A stretch of DNA of 64,000 bases from Sphingomonas sp. J315 (GCF_024666595.1 NZ_CP088296.1:1364001-1428000), one strand, 5' to 3'; counted from the stretch's first letter, positions 16,153 to 26,353 are shown. The notes: generated by a model from the letters alone, not told the origin. Numbers and translations are program-made.

Positions 16153-17196
16153 GTGACCATCCCGCCGATCACCGAACTGACCGACCGCGCCCGCGACATT
16201 TTCCGCGTCGTGGTGGAGTCGTACCTCGACGCGGGCCAGCCGGTGGGGTCGCGCACCATTTCGCGCGCGCCCGGCCTCAACCTCTCCCCCGCCTCGATCC
16301 GCAACGTCATGCAGGATCTGGAGGAGCTCGGCCTGCTCGCCGCGCCGCATACCAGCGCGGGGCGGATGCCGACCGAACTCGGCCTCCGCCTGTTCGTCGA
16401 CGGCATGATGCAGGCCAACGAGCCCTCGGCGGAGGAGCGCGCCGCGATCGAATCGCGCGCCGCGACGCGCGGTCCGGTTGAGGAGGCGCTGGCCAGCACC
16501 ACCGCCGCGCTGTCCGGCCTGTCCGCCTGTGCCGGCATGGTGCTCGTCCCCAAGGCGGAGCGGGTATTGCGCCAGTTCGGTTTCGTCCCACTGGGCAACG
16601 ACCGCGCGCTCGCGGTGCTGGTCGGAGAGGACGGATCGGTCGAGAACCGCGTCGTCGAACTCCCCCCGGCCTGCCGCCGGGCGCGCTCGAACAGGCGGCG
16701 AACTACCTCACCGCCACGCTCGGCGGCCTGACCCTGTCCGAAGCCCGCGTCCGGATCGGCCGCCAGATCGCCACCGAACGCGCCGCGCTCGACGATGCTG
16801 CGCGCGCGCTGGTCGAACGCGGCCTTGCGGTCTGGTCGCAGGATGGCGATGATCGCCCCGTTCTGATCGTGCGCGGCCAGGCCCGCCTGCTCGACAGTGC
16901 CGCCGCCGAGGACCTCGATCGCGTCAGCCAGTTGCTCGACGAGCTGGAGGGCAAGGAGGAAATCGCCCGCCTGCTCGACAGCGCGCGCGAGGCCGACGCC
17001 GCACGCATCTTCATCGGCAGCGAGAACAAGCTGTTCGCCTTGTCCGGCTCCTCGGTCATCGCCAAACCCGTCCGCGCGATGGACGGCCGCGTCGTCGGCG
17101 TGGTGGGGGGTAATCGGCCCGACGCGGTTGAACTATGCCCGCGTCGTGCCCATGGTGGACTTCACCGCTTCAACCCTGGCCAGATTGCTGGCCTGA
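16153..17196 (+). pseudogene. hrcA: Heat-inducible repressor HrcA, broken by two compensating indels
   Basis: HrcA represses groE/dnaK-type heat-shock operons by binding CIRCE. The N-terminal winged helix is intact (ARDIFRVVVESYLDAGQPVG, SPASIRNVMQDLEELGLL). Reading is lost at the C run 16662-16667, where seven C would continue as ELPPGLPPGALEQAANYL. It returns at the G run 17105-17110, where five G would give [20 protein letters not shown]. As written, translation stops at 16731, but with both corrected the product is 347 residues, normal for HrcA. Two opposite errors in homopolymers look like sequencing artefacts. I found no CIRCE in front of it. grpE follows by 24 bp. Confidence 0.88.
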
Positions 17197-17220
17197 CTCA
17201 TAACAGAACACGCAGGAACC

Positions 17221-17769
17221 ATGACCGAAGACAATAAGACCGAAGCGACCGAAGACCTCCGCGCGGAGACCGCCGAGCAGGCGCCCGAAGTCGCCGAGCA
17301 TGACCGCGTCGCCGAGCTGGAGGCAGAGCTGGCCGAAGCCAAGTCCGCGACCCTCTACGCCCGCGCCGAGGCCCAGAACCTGCTCCGCCGTGCGCAGAAG
17401 GAGGCGGAGGACGCGCGCAACTATGCCGCGACGGGCTTTGCGCGCGACATCCTGTCGGTCGCCGACAATCTCGGTCGCGCCCTCTCGGCGATCCCCGAAG
17501 AGCTGCGCGAGGACGAGAAGATGAAGGGGCTGATCACCGGCCTCGAAGCCACCGGCCGCGAACTCGACAGCGTCTTCGCCCGCCACGGCATCTCGAAGAT
17601 CAGCGCGCTCGGCGAAGCGCTCGACCCCAACCGCCACCAGGCGATGATGGAAATCCCCAGCGCCGACGCGGAACCCGGCACGATCGTGCAGGAAATCCAG
17701 TCCGGCTACATGATCCGCGACCGCCTGCTGCGCCCCGCACTGGTCGGCGTGGCGAAGAAGCCGGATTGA
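17221..17769 (+). CDS. grpE: Nucleotide exchange factor GrpE
   Basis: A 182-residue co-chaperone that releases ADP from DnaK. An acidic disordered start (about 1-25) leads into a long coiled-coil helix (about 28-75), then a four-helix bundle (FARDILSVADNLGRALSA, GLEATGRELDSVFARHGI) and the beta-wing carrying DPNRHQAMMEIPSAD and GTIVQEIQSGYMIRDRLLRP. It directly follows hrcA, the usual alphaproteobacterial pair, so both should be co-transcribed. A dispersed inverted repeat starts 10 bp after the stop and may terminate transcription. Confidence 0.96.
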   Translation: MTEDNKTEATEDLRAETAEQAPEVAEHDRVAELEAELAEAKSATLYARAEAQNLLRRAQKEAEDARNYAATGFARDILSVADNLGRALSAIPEELREDEKMKGLITGLEATGRELDSVFARHGISKISALGEALDPNRHQAMMEIPSADAEPGTIVQEIQSGYMIRDRLLRPALVGVAKKPD

Positions 17770-17778
17770 ATTCAACTT

Positions 17779-17887
17779 AGTCACCCCGGCCCTGTGCCGG
17801 GGTCCACTGCGCCGCACGTCCGGCGACAGCGGCTCGAGCATCGCGCCTGCCGCCCGGTGGATCCCGGCACGAGGCCGGGATGACGAT
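17779..17887. repeat. Inverted repeat, GTCACCCCGG family
   Basis: The left arm AGTCACCCCGGCCCTGTGCC GGGGTCC and the right arm ATCCCGGCACGAGGCCGGGA TGACGAT are opposed across 50 bp. This subtype (GTGCCGGGGTCC core) also occurs at 26718. It lies between grpE and glnD. Confidence 0.72.
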
Positions 17888-17931
17888 CAAGGCGGGTAGC
17901 GCGTACCTCGCCCTTCCCCTATCTCCACCCC

Positions 17932-20672
17932 ATGTCCGGCCGTTTTGACTCCATCCCCCCACCGCCGCGCGATCATCGACCGGCGGGCATTGGCGGACGA
18001 CCTCGCCGCGCTCGATGCTCCCGATACGATGCGGCTGCGTCAGGCCGGGGCGCTCCGCCTCAAACAGGCGCTGGAGGATGGGCGCGCCGAAATCGCCCGC
18101 CGACTGATCGAACACCCGGCCAAGGGGCATGAAAGCGCGGCCAGCGGCGCGTTCCTGATGGATCAGCTGCTGCGCACCCTGTGGGACTTCACCCTCGCGC
18201 GCCTCTACCCCAACAGCAACCCGACCGCGGCCGAGCGGATGACGCTGATCGCGGTGGGCGGCTATGGCCGGGGCGAGATGGCGCCGCACAGCGACGTCGA
18301 TATCGGCTTCATCACCCCCTGGAAGCAGACCGGGTGGAGCGAGCAGGTCATCGAATCGATGCTCTATTCGCTGTGGGACATGGGGCTCAAGGTCGGCCAC
18401 AGCTCGCGCTCGCTCGACGAGATGGTACGTGAGGCAAAGGGTGACATCACCGTGCGTACCGCCTTGCTGGAGGCGCGCTATATCTGGGGCGACACCACGC
18501 TCTATGACGAGGGTGCCGCGCGCTTCAAGGCGGAGATCCAGAACGGGACGGCGCGTGACTTCATCGCGCAAAAGCTCGCCGAACGCGATGAGCGTCACCG
18601 CAAGATGGGCGACAGCCGCTATGTCGTCGAACCCAATGTCAAGGAGGGCAAGGGCGGGCTGCGCGACCTGCACACCCTGTTCTGGATCGGCAAATACGCT
18701 CATGGCGTGCGCGAGCCGGGCGACTTGGTCGAGGCGGGGCTGCTCACCAAATTGGAGTATCGCCAGTTTCGCCGCGCCGAAAATTTCCTCTGGGCGGTGC
18801 GCTGTCACCTCCACGACCTCTCCCGTCGCGGCGAGGACCGGCTGACCTTCGACTATCAGCGCGAGATCGCGGAGCGGATGCGCTACGCCGACCGGCCGGG
18901 CAAGTCGAAGGTCGAGCGCTTCATGCACTTCTACTTCCTCCAGGCGAAGATGGTCGGCGACCTGACCGGCGTCTTCCTCGCCCATCTGGACGAGAAGTTC
19001 GCCGCGCGGGGCAGCCGTTTCGGCCTGCCCCGCATCCGCCGCAGTCCGCGCAAGCTCAAGGGCTTCGTCCTCGATCGCGGCCGCCTCGCCTTGCCGCGCG
19101 ACGATTTCTTCGCCGAGGATCCGGTGCGCCTCGTCGAGCTGTTTCAGCTCGCTGACCTCCACAAGCTGGAGGTGCACCCGCTCGCGATGCGCGCCGCCAA
19201 TCGCGATGCCAAGCTGATCGCCGACTGGCGCGACGATCCGCGCGCCAATGCTCTGTTCATGGACGTGCTGACCAGCCCCCCGCGACCCCGAGACCGTATT
19301 GCGCTGGATGAACGAGGCGGGGGTGTTCGGCCAGTTCGTTCCGGACTTTGGCCGCGTCGTCGCGCAGATGCAGTTCGACATGTACCACCATTTCACGGTG
19401 GACGAGCACACGATCCGCGCGGTCGGCCTGCTCAACCGGATCGAAAAGGGCGACCTCAAGGAGGATCACCCGCTCTCCACCTCGATCCTCGACCAGGTCG
19501 CGTCGCGCCGCGCGCTCTACGTGTCGGTGCTGCTGCACGACATCGCCAAGGGGCGCGGCGGCGATCACAGCGTGATCGGTGCCGAGATCGCGCTCAAGCT
19601 TGGCCCCCGCTTCGGCCTGACCGCGGCGGAGACCGAGACGGTGTCCTGGCTGGTCCGCTATCACCTGCTGATGTCCGCGACCGCGTTCAAGCGCGACCTC
19701 AGCGATTTCAAGACGATCCTCGACTTTGCCGAGGTGGTGCAATCGCCCCAGCGGCTGATGATGCTGCTGATCCTCACCGTCGTCGATATCCGCGCGGTCG
19801 GCCCCGGCGTGTGGAACGGGTGGAAGCGCCAGCTGCTCACCAACCTCTTCGACAGCGCCGAGGAAGTGCTGCGCCTCGGCCACAAGCAAAAGGGTCGCAG
19901 CGAGCGGATCGCCGCGAAACAGGCCGCGCTTGGCCGCGCGCTCGACCGCGATGTCGGCGATTTCGTCCGCCGCCTCGCCGATCCTTACTGGGTTGCGGAG
20001 CCGGAGGATGTGATCGAACGCAACGCGCGCTTCATTGCCCGCGTTGGCGACGCGCAGCTGTCGGTCGAGGCAACAGTCTATCCCGATCGCGGCGCGACGC
20101 TCGTCACCGTCTATGCCGCCGACCATGCCGGGCTGTTCTACCGCATCGCCGGCGCGATCCATGCTGCGGGCGGCAACATCATCGACGCGCGCATTCACAC
20201 CACGCGCGACGGCATGGCGCTCGACAATTTCCTCGTTCAGGACCCGCTCGGCCGCCCGTTCGACGATCCCGGCCAGCTCGCCCGCATCGAAAGCGGCATT
20301 GCCGAGGCGCTGGCCAACCGCGCCAAGCTCACCGAACGCCTCGCCGCCAAACCGCTCCGACTCCGCGCCGATGCCTTCACGATCGAACCGAACGTGCTGA
20401 TCGACAACAAGGCGTCGAACCGCTTCACCGTGATCGAGGTGCAGGCGCGCGACCGCCCGGCGCTGCTTCACCACCTCGCTTATGCGCTGTTCCAGTCAAA
20501 GGTGACGATCCACAGCGCGCACGTCGCCACCTATGGCGAGCGCGCGGTCGATACCTTCTACGTAACCGACCTGACCGGCGACAAGATCACCGCTGTGCTG
20601 CGCCTGAAGTCACTCGAACGCCGCCTGCTCGACGCAACCGCGGGCCAAGGCGAGTTCGCCAGCGCAGCGTGA
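17932..20672 (+). pseudogene. glnD: PII uridylyltransferase/uridylyl-removing enzyme GlnD, frameshifted
   Basis: GlnD senses glutamine and uridylylates or deuridylylates PII. Present are the nucleotidyltransferase motif GGYGRGEMAPHSDVDIGF, the linker domain GKGGLRDLHTLFWIGKYAHG, the HD domain (YHHFTVDEHTIRAVG, LLHDIAKGRGGDHS) and two C-terminal ACT domains. The reading breaks at 19276-19281 (six C where five give SPRDPETVLRWMNEAG). A second likely extra C at 17955-17960 separates ATG 17932 (MSGRFDSIP) from HRRAIIDRRALADDL; otherwise a TTG at 17945 would be the start. Corrected length is about 912 residues, normal for GlnD. The lesions look like homopolymer errors. Confidence 0.9.
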
Positions 20673-20674
20673 CC

Positions 20675-20700
20675 AATCCTCCCCGGAACGGGGAGGATTT
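20675..20700. repeat. Solitary hairpin repeat
   Basis: AATCCTCCCCGGAACGGGGA followed by GGATTT, a near-perfect hairpin identical in core to the outer arms at 11510-11638. Two bases past the glnD stop, it could serve as a terminator. Confidence 0.65.
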
Positions 20701-20765
20701 CAGTGCTTCCGCCATCGCACCCCCCGCCCTACACTCCCCCCATCACCACCGGGAGGACATGAGAT

Positions 20766-21149
20766 ATGGGCGTACTCGGCATGGGCGGGCTGTTCTTCCG
20801 GGCGCAGGACCCGGACGCGCTCAACACATGGTATCGCGAACATCTCGGTATCGGCGCGGGCTGCGTCGCCGAGGATAGCGGGGGCGAGGCGAATGAATGG
20901 GTGTGGCAGACGGTCGGCGGCCCGATGGTCTTCGCGCCGTTCAAGGCGACCACCGACTATTTCGCCGAAGAGAAGCAGTTCATGATCAACCTGCGCGTGC
21001 GCGATCTGGAAGGGATGCTCGAACAGCTCAACGCCGCCGGCATCGACATCATCACCAAACCCGAATGGGACGAAGGCGGCATCGGCAAATTCGCCCGCAT
21101 CCACGACCCCGAAGGCAACGCCATCGAACTATGGGAGCCGCCCGTATGA
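20766..21149 (+). CDS. VOC family protein (glyoxalase/dioxygenase fold)
   Basis: A 127-residue protein with one paired beta-alpha-beta-beta-beta VOC fold: LGMGGLFFRAQDPDALNTWY at the start, FMINLRVRDLEGMLEQLNAAG in the middle and IHDPEGNAIELWEPP at the end. The first module lacks an obvious metal His, so it may be a non-enzymatic or divergent member. GGAGGACATGAGAT precedes the ATG. Its TGA overlaps the ATG of the next small gene (ATGA). Confidence 0.83.
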   Translation: MGVLGMGGLFFRAQDPDALNTWYREHLGIGAGCVAEDSGGEANEWVWQTVGGPMVFAPFKATTDYFAEEKQFMINLRVRDLEGMLEQLNAAGIDIITKPEWDEGGIGKFARIHDPEGNAIELWEPPV

Positions 21150-21346
21150 CCGCCGTCTGGATCGCGCTCGGCGCGGTGGCGATTTCGCTGGTCACCGTGT
21201 TCATCTCGCTCAACGCGGCGAAGGAGGCCAAACGCAAGAAAGATGGCGGTGACGGCGGCACCACCCACGCCAGCGACACCGATCGCGACCGCGCGGACAG
21301 CGATGGTAGCGGTGACAACGGCGGTGACGGCGGAGGGGGAGACTAA
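21146..21346 (+). CDS. Small single-pass membrane protein with Gly/Asp-rich tail
   Basis: A 66-residue protein: one hydrophobic segment (TAVWIALGAVAISLVTVFIS, about 2-21), a basic stretch NAAKEAKRKKD, then a low-complexity Asp/Gly/Ser tail ending GDNGGDGGGGD. The positive-inside rule places the tail in the cytoplasm. No family recognised. It is translationally coupled to the VOC gene by a four-base overlap, and a repeat cluster begins just after the stop. Confidence 0.6.
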   Translation: MTAVWIALGAVAISLVTVFISLNAAKEAKRKKDGGDGGTTHASDTDRDRADSDGSGDNGGDGGGGD

Positions 21347-21348
21347 CC

Positions 21349-21527
21349 AATTCCTCCCCTGAGCTTGTCTCAGGGGAGGGGGACCGCCGCCGAAGGCGGT
21401 GGTGGAGGGGCCGCGCCAACGGCGCGGAACGCGTGCGGCAAGCGATCCGCTGCGTCTGCGCGCAGCGCCCCTCCACCACCCGCTACGCGGGCGGTCCCCC
21501 TCCACCAGCAAGCTGGGGGAGGAATTG
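21349..21527. repeat. Mosaic of nested hairpin repeats
   Basis: Outer arms AATTCCTCCCCTGAGCTTGT and AGCAAGCTGGGGGAGGAATT, next GGGGGACCGCC ... GGCGGTCCCCC, then GGTGGTGGAGGGGC ... GCCCCTCCACCACC, with GCGCCAACGGCGC and GCTGCGTCTGCGCGCAGC inside. The whole 180 bp can fold into one long branched hairpin. It shares the GGAGGGGGACC module with 11510-11638. Confidence 0.78.
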
Positions 21528-21539
21528 ACCACACTCCCT

Positions 21540-21625
21540 CGTCAGCCCGGCCTTGAGCCGGGCCAAGGCTTCTTCTTCCCAACGCTGAAAAGAAAGCCCA
21601 GCCCCGGGTCAAGCCCGGCGCGACG
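21540..21625. repeat. Inverted repeat, GTCAGCCCGG/GGGTCAAGCCCGG family
   Basis: A left arm CGTCAGCCCGGCCTTGAGCC faces a right arm CCCCGGGTCAAGCCCGGCGC. It is a degenerate member of the family at 13375, 17779 and 26718. The right arm is translated as the last residues of the gene ending at 21609. Confidence 0.65.
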
Positions 21626-22073
21626 TGCTCAAATCAGCGGGCCGCACGAAGCGTGCTTCTCCAATCTCGGCTCCCCGCAGCTTCGCGAATCGCCATGCTG
21701 CGACCGTGCCAATGATCGTTGCTACGGCGACGATGATCGGAACCACGGCACTTCCGCGAGCAGTCTGATTCCACCAGAGGATAAATGAAGCCGAGAAACC
21801 CATCACAGCAATGGCGATGGCGCCGCTATAATCGGGATTTAGCCGCCCGCTCCACGCACTCTTGGGCTTCGGTGACGGATCGAGTGCGCTCCCGACAATG
21901 GCCAGCAAGAATATGGGGAAACCAAGCGTGTCGCCGAGCACGCCCCATCTTTCCTCAAAGCCGGGGTCAGACACTTCAAGATAGCGCGTCAGCACATATG
22001 CGCCGAACGTCATGGCTGCGATGATATAGGCCGTACGGGACAGACGGCGGCGCAGTCGGCGACTCAGCTTCAT
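21609..22073 (-). CDS. Hypothetical membrane protein
   Basis: A 154-residue protein with an Arg-rich start (MKLSRRLRRRLSRTA) and about four hydrophobic segments (IIAAMTFGAYVLTRYL, LGFPIFLLAIVGSAL, AIAIAVMGFSASFILWW, VVPIIVAVATIIGTVAAW). No family recognised. Codon and base use are less GC-rich than in neighbours, consistent with weaker selection or later arrival. Its last residues (TSRRA) and TGA lie in a dispersed repeat, like the gene ending at 13441. The start is 12 bp from the end of the GH16 gene upstream on the same strand. Confidence 0.65.
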   Translation of the reverse strand: MKLSRRLRRRLSRTAYIIAAMTFGAYVLTRYLEVSDPGFEERWGVLGDTLGFPIFLLAIVGSALDPSPKPKSAWSGRLNPDYSGAIAIAVMGFSASFILWWNQTARGSAVVPIIVAVATIIGTVAAWRFAKLRGAEIGEARFVRPADLSTSRRA

Positions 22074-22085
22074 CGGTTCGCCCCC

Positions 22086-22943
22086 TCAATCCCGCTGCCA
22101 AACCCGCACGTAATCCACTTCCATCGCCGCCGGGAACGCCTTGGGATCGATCCCCTTCTGCCCGCCCCAGCCGCCGACCGCGACGTTCAGGATCAGATAT
22201 TCGGGCGTGCCGAACGGCCAGGTCTGCGGATCGCCCTTCTTATCATTCTCGAACCGCATATAGGCGCGGCCGTTCATGCCCACGAGGATGCGGTCCTCAT
22301 TCCAGTCGAGCTGATAGGTGTGAAACGTCTCGCACACATCGGGCCGCACGACATGCGCGCCCTTCTGCGTCTGCGCGACATGGTTGTACGCGCCGGTATG
22401 CACCGTGCCATGGACGCGGCCATTGTCCCAGCCGACATGCTCCATGATGTCGATCTCGCCCATTGCGGGCCAGCCGCGGCGGTCGTCCGACGCCAACATC
22501 CAGATCGCGGGCCAGATGCCGCGCCCGCACGGCAATTTCGCGCGGACCTCGAAGAACCCGTAGCGCCAGTCGGCAATCCCCTTGGTGAAGATCTTGCCGG
22601 ACGCATAATCCTGGCCGCCATAATCGGCCTTGTCCTTCAGCCGCTCGATCGTGGCGGTGAGGATCAGCCGGCCATTCTCGACCCGCACATTTTGCGGTCG
22701 CGCGGCGGCGTAATACTGCTTTTCCTCATTGTGCCAGCCGAGCTTGTTGCGCGCGGTGTCGTACGCCCAGCGCTTCGGATCAGGCAGGCCGTCGACATCG
22801 AACTCGTCCGACCAGACCAGCTTCGCATCCGCAGGACGGACGAGCGGCTCGTCCGTCCCGGCGGTGATCGGTGGGCTGTGCACCACCTGCGCAGCAGCAG
22901 GCAGCGATGCGGCCAGCGCGAACAGGAGGAGTGCCGCCCTCAC
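22086..22943 (-). CDS. Glycoside hydrolase family 16 (beta-glucanase-like)
   Basis: A 285-residue secreted enzyme. A signal peptide ([19 protein letters not shown]) is followed by the GH16 jelly roll: [38 protein letters not shown], then the catalytic motif [10 protein letters not shown] with Glu163 as nucleophile, Asp165 and acid/base Glu168. Trp-rich substrate strands include GIWPAIWML. The family cleaves beta-1,3 or mixed-linkage glucans or related polysaccharides. It starts with GTG at 22941-22943 overlapping the infC TGA (GTGA), odd for a secreted hydrolase, so expression is coupled to translation-factor synthesis unless an internal promoter exists. Confidence 0.92.
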   Translation of the reverse strand: MRAALLLFALAASLPAAAQVVHSPPITAGTDEPLVRPADAKLVWSDEFDVDGLPDPKRWAYDTARNKLGWHNEEKQYYAAARPQNVRVENGRLILTATIERLKDKADYGGQDYASGKIFTKGIADWRYGFFEVRAKLPCGRGIWPAIWMLASDDRRGWPAMGEIDIMEHVGWDNGRVHGTVHTGAYNHVAQTQKGAHVVRPDVCETFHTYQLDWNEDRILVGMNGRAYMRFENDKKGDPQTWPFGTPEYLILNVAVGGWGGQKGIDPKAFPAAMEVDYVRVWQRD

Positions 22944-23486
22944 TTGGGCGACAGCACCATCAGCATCTGCCGGCCTTCCATGCGCGGATAGCTTTCGACC
23001 TTCGCCACCTCGGCGCTGTCCTCCTGGACGCGCTTCAACAGGTTCATGCCCAGCTGGCCATGACTCAGCTCGCGCCCGCGGAAGCGCAGCGTGATCTTCA
23101 CCTTGTCGCCCTCGCCGATGAACTTGTGCACCGCCTTCATCTTCGTCTCATAATCATGATCGTCGATGTTCGGACGCATCTTGATCTCCTTGATCTCCTG
23201 CGTCTTCTGCGACTTGCGGGCGAGGTTCGCCTTTTTCTGCGCCTCGTACTTGTACTTGCCGACGTCGAGATATTTGGCGACGGGCGGGTCCGCGTTCGGC
23301 GACACCTCAACCAGGTCGAGGCCAAGCGCCTGCGCCTGCTCCATCGCTTCGCGCGTGAACATCACGCCCAGATTCTCGCCCTCATGGTCGATCACGCGAA
23401 CCTTGGGGGGAGGTGATGAATTCATTGTGCCGCGGACCAGTGGGGACCGGAGGCGCGAAGCCGCGCCGGGACATGGGAGGACGTAT
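22940..23486 (-). CDS. infC: Translation initiation factor IF-3, one-base frameshift near the N-terminus, probable AUA start
   Basis: IF-3 keeps 30S and 50S subunits apart and checks initiator tRNA-start codon pairing. The undisrupted frame (22940-23425) covers [19 protein letters not shown], the Lys-rich linker and the C-domain ([20 protein letters not shown]). It begins [13 protein letters not shown], shorter than normal. Upstream in another frame lies [20 protein letters not shown], the missing IF-3 N-terminus; five rather than six G at 23405-23410 (plus strand) join them. The natural start may be AUA at 23484-23486, eight bases after AGGAG, giving M-R-P-P-M and 181 residues, or ATG at 23472-23474. 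Non-AUG starts allow IF-3 autoregulation. Confidence 0.88.
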
Positions 23487-23596
23487 AGGAACAGCTCCTG
23501 TTATAATTTCGACCAGTTACGATAACGCAGAAACGCGCGAGCGGGTAGTCCCGCCGCGCGATCCTGACGAAAAAGCCACACGCTGTGGCGCGCGGG

Positions 23597-25597
23597 TTAC
23601 GCCTTCATATCGGGCGCCAGCGCCGCATCCGCAAGCATCGCGATGGCGTCGTCGAGGCGCATCACCTTCTGCCCCTCGCTGCCCAGCGTGCGGACCGCGA
23701 CCGTGCCCTCCTCGGCCTCGCGCTTGCCGACGACCAGCAAATGCGGGACCTTGGCAAGGCTGTGCTCGCGCACCTTGTAGTTGATCTTCTCGTTGCGCAG
23801 ATCGCTCTCGACCCGGATTCCGGCGGCCTTGAGCTTTACGACCGCATCCTTCGCATAGTCATCCGCATCCGACACGATCGTCGCCACCACCGCCTGCACC
23901 GGCGCCAGCCATACCGGCAGCCTTCCGGCGAAATGCTCGATCAGAATGCCGATGAACCGCTCGTACGAGCCAAAGATCGCGCGGTGCAGCATCACCGGCC
24001 GGTGCCGCTCGCCATCCTCGCCCACGTACGACGCATCCAGCCGCTCGGGCAGCACCCGGTCCGACTGGATCGTCCCCACCTGCCACGTCCGCCCGATCGC
24101 GTCGGTCAGATGCCATTCCAGCTTCGGCGCATAGAAGGCCCCCTCGCCCGGCAGCTCCTCCCAGCCATATTCGGGCGTCGCCAGCCCCGCGCGCACCACC
24201 GCGTCGCGCAGCTCATTCTCCGCCTTGTCCCAGTCGGCGTCGGAGCCAAAGCGCTTCTCGGGCCGCAGCGCCAGCTTGATCGAATAGGTGAAGCCGAAGT
24301 CGCGATACACCCGGTCCGCCAGCTCGCAGAAGGCCTGCACCTCGGCGACGATCTGGTCCTCGCGGCAAAAGATATGCGCGTCGTCCTGCGTGAACTGCCG
24401 CACGCGCATCAGCCCGTGCAGCGCGCCATGCGGCTCGTTGCGGTGGCAACAGCCATTCTCGTACAGCCGCAGCGGCAGCTCGCGATAGCTCTTCAGCCCC
24501 TGCCGGAAAATCAGCACATGCGCCGGGCAGTTCATCGGCTTCAGCGCCATCCAGTCGGCCTCGCCGCTGATCACCGGGCCGTCATCGTCGACGTTCGGCA
24601 CCTCGTCGGGGATCACGAACATATTCTCGCGATACTTGCCCCAATGGCCCGACTGCTCCCACTGGCGCGCGTCCATCACCTGCGGCGTCTTGACCTCGCG
24701 ATAGCCAGCAGCATCGATCGCACGGCGCATATAGGCCTCAAGCTGACGCCACACCATGTACCCCTTGGGGTGCCAGAACACGCTGCCATGCGCTTCCTGC
24801 TGCAGGTGGAACAGGTCCATCTCCGCACCCAGCTTGCGATGGTCGCGCTTCGCCGCTTCCTCCAGCTTATGCAGATGCGCGTCGAGCTGCTTCTTGTTGA
24901 GCCAGCCGGTGCCATAGATGCGCGTCAGCTGCGCATTCTTCTGGTCGCCGCGCCAATAGGCCCCCGCGACGCGCATGAGCTTGAACGCCTGCGGATCGAG
25001 CTTGCCGGTCGATGCCAGATGCGGCCCCCGGCACATGTCGAGCCAGTCGTCGCCCGACCAGTACACCGTCAGCTCCTCGCCCTCGGGCAGTTCCTTGGCC
25101 CATTCGGCCTTGAAGCTCTCGCCCTCGGCGGTCCAGCGGTCGATCAGCGCCTGCCGGCTCCACACCTCACGGCGCAGCGGCTTGTCGGCGCGGATGATCT
25201 CGCGCATCTTCTCCTCGATCGCGGGCAGATCCTCCATCGAGAAGGGCGCACGCGACGCCGGAGCCATCACGTCATAGTAAAAACCGTCATCGGTCGCCGG
25301 GCCAAAGGTGATCTGCGTCCCCGGCCACAGCGCCTGCACCGCCTCGGCCAGGATATGCGCAAAGTCATGCCGCGCCAGCTCCAGTGCATCGGCCTCGTCC
25401 CGCGCCGTCACCAGCGCCAGCGCGCTATCCTTCTCCAGCGGCCGCCCGATATCGCGCAATTCGCCATCGACCCGCGCGGCAATCGCCGCCTTGGCCAGCC
25501 CCGGCCCGATCGCGGCGGCAATGTCGCCCGGCGTGGTCCCCGGCGGCACTTCGCGCACCGAGCCATCGGGAAGCGTGATCGAAAGAAGGTCGGCCAT
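23597..25597 (-). CDS. thrS: Threonyl-tRNA synthetase
   Basis: A 666-residue class II aminoacyl-tRNA synthetase that charges tRNA-Thr. Domains in order: TGS (about 1-62, [20 protein letters not shown]), the SAD editing domain ([16 protein letters not shown], with later FYYDVMAP), the catalytic core with motif 2 ([19 protein letters not shown]) and motif 3 ([20 protein letters not shown]), then the anticodon-binding domain. The zinc/threonine site Cys appears in [15 protein letters not shown] follows AGGAT. infC lies 110 bp downstream on the same strand, the classical thrS-infC order. Confidence 0.97.
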   Translation of the reverse strand: MADLLSITLPDGSVREVPPGTTPGDIAAAIGPGLAKAAIAARVDGELRDIGRPLEKDSALALVTARDEADALELARHDFAHILAEAVQALWPGTQITFGPATDDGFYYDVMAPASRAPFSMEDLPAIEEKMREIIRADKPLRREVWSRQALIDRWTAEGESFKAEWAKELPEGEELTVYWSGDDWLDMCRGPHLASTGKLDPQAFKLMRVAGAYWRGDQKNAQLTRIYGTGWLNKKQLDAHLHKLEEAAKRDHRKLGAEMDLFHLQQEAHGSVFWHPKGYMVWRQLEAYMRRAIDAAGYREVKTPQVMDARQWEQSGHWGKYRENMFVIPDEVPNVDDDGPVISGEADWMALKPMNCPAHVLIFRQGLKSYRELPLRLYENGCCHRNEPHGALHGLMRVRQFTQDDAHIFCREDQIVAEVQAFCELADRVYRDFGFTYSIKLALRPEKRFGSDADWDKAENELRDAVVRAGLATPEYGWEELPGEGAFYAPKLEWHLTDAIGRTWQVGTIQSDRVLPERLDASYVGEDGERHRPVMLHRAIFGSYERFIGILIEHFAGRLPVWLAPVQAVVATIVSDADDYAKDAVVKLKAAGIRVESDLRNEKINYKVREHSLAKVPHLLVVGKREAEEGTVAVRTLGSEGQKVMRLDDAIAMLADAALAPDMKA

Positions 25598-25831
25598 ATC
25601 AATCCTGCATGTTTGACGTGCCTATGCACGGGCACGCGGCGCTAGAAAAGGGGCAGGATCAGGAGGAGCAGCGCCATCTCACCCGATCCCGGGCAAGAGG
25701 GCGGCGGAGCGGCTCTAACCGCGCACGCCAAACCCTCCCGCCGCGGCGGGAGTGGTGGTGGTAGTGCTGGCGAAGCGATGAGCCATGGCACGGATATAGC
25801 GCGGCGCATGCTTCGACGCTACCCTCCGCCC

Positions 25832-26185
25832 ATGCCCGCCGACCACCGCATCGCCGCCATCCTCCCCTGCCGCGACCTGCAGGCGAGCACCGATTTCTAC
25901 CAGCGCCTCGGCTTTACCCTCGACAGCGACTGGGGCCATTACCGCATCCTGAGCGACGGCAAGGGCTGGCACCTCCATCTGCGCCACGAACCCAACACGC
26001 CCCAGGCCCCCGACAATCCCTTCGGCCTGTACCTCTACGCCGAAGACGTCGACGCCATCGCCAACCGCGTGCGCGATGCGATCATCGAGCCGGGTACACC
26101 CCACCTCAAACCCTGGGGCATGGTCGAATTCGCGGTCAGCGATCCCGACGGGGCACTCGTCCGCGTGGGGCGGGAGGCGAGCTGA
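25832..26185 (+). CDS. VOC family protein (bleomycin-resistance-like)
   Basis: A 117-residue VOC-fold protein: IAAILPCRDLQASTDFYQRL at the start, WHLHLRHEP in module one, NPFGLYLYAEDVDAIANRV and WGMVEFAVSDPDGALVRVGR in module two. Such proteins either sequester antibiotics or act as metalloenzymes, and the ligand is not predictable. The start MPADHRI was preferred; in-frame starts at 25778 and 25808 would add residues with no resemblance to the fold. It stands alone, divergent from thrS. Confidence 0.78.
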   Translation: MPADHRIAAILPCRDLQASTDFYQRLGFTLDSDWGHYRILSDGKGWHLHLRHEPNTPQAPDNPFGLYLYAEDVDAIANRVRDAIIEPGTPHLKPWGMVEFAVSDPDGALVRVGREAS

Positions 26186-26197
26186 CCGCCCGCAATC

Positions 26198-26240
26198 TCT
26201 AGCCCCTCCCGCCTTCGCGGTAGGGGTTGGGAGGGTCTTC
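26198..26240. repeat. Degenerate CCCCTCCCGC hairpin repeat
   Basis: CTAGCCCCTCCCGCCTTCGC followed by GGTAGGGGTTGGGAGGGTC, a looser copy of the elements at 7989-8092, 13 bp after the VOC gene. Confidence 0.5.
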
Positions 26241-26353
26241 TTCTGCGTCTTCTTCAAGCACCCCGACGCATCACAAATTCCTCACCGCCGCCTCATTACC
26301 CCGCGCGCAAACCCCGCCATCCCTGCCCTGTCACCCAGCACAGGAGCCACCCC

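Noticed and set aside
25598..25777. Leader peptide, T-box or riboswitch before thrS
   Set aside because: No Thr-rich short frame, T-box sequence or conserved riboswitch core could be seen.
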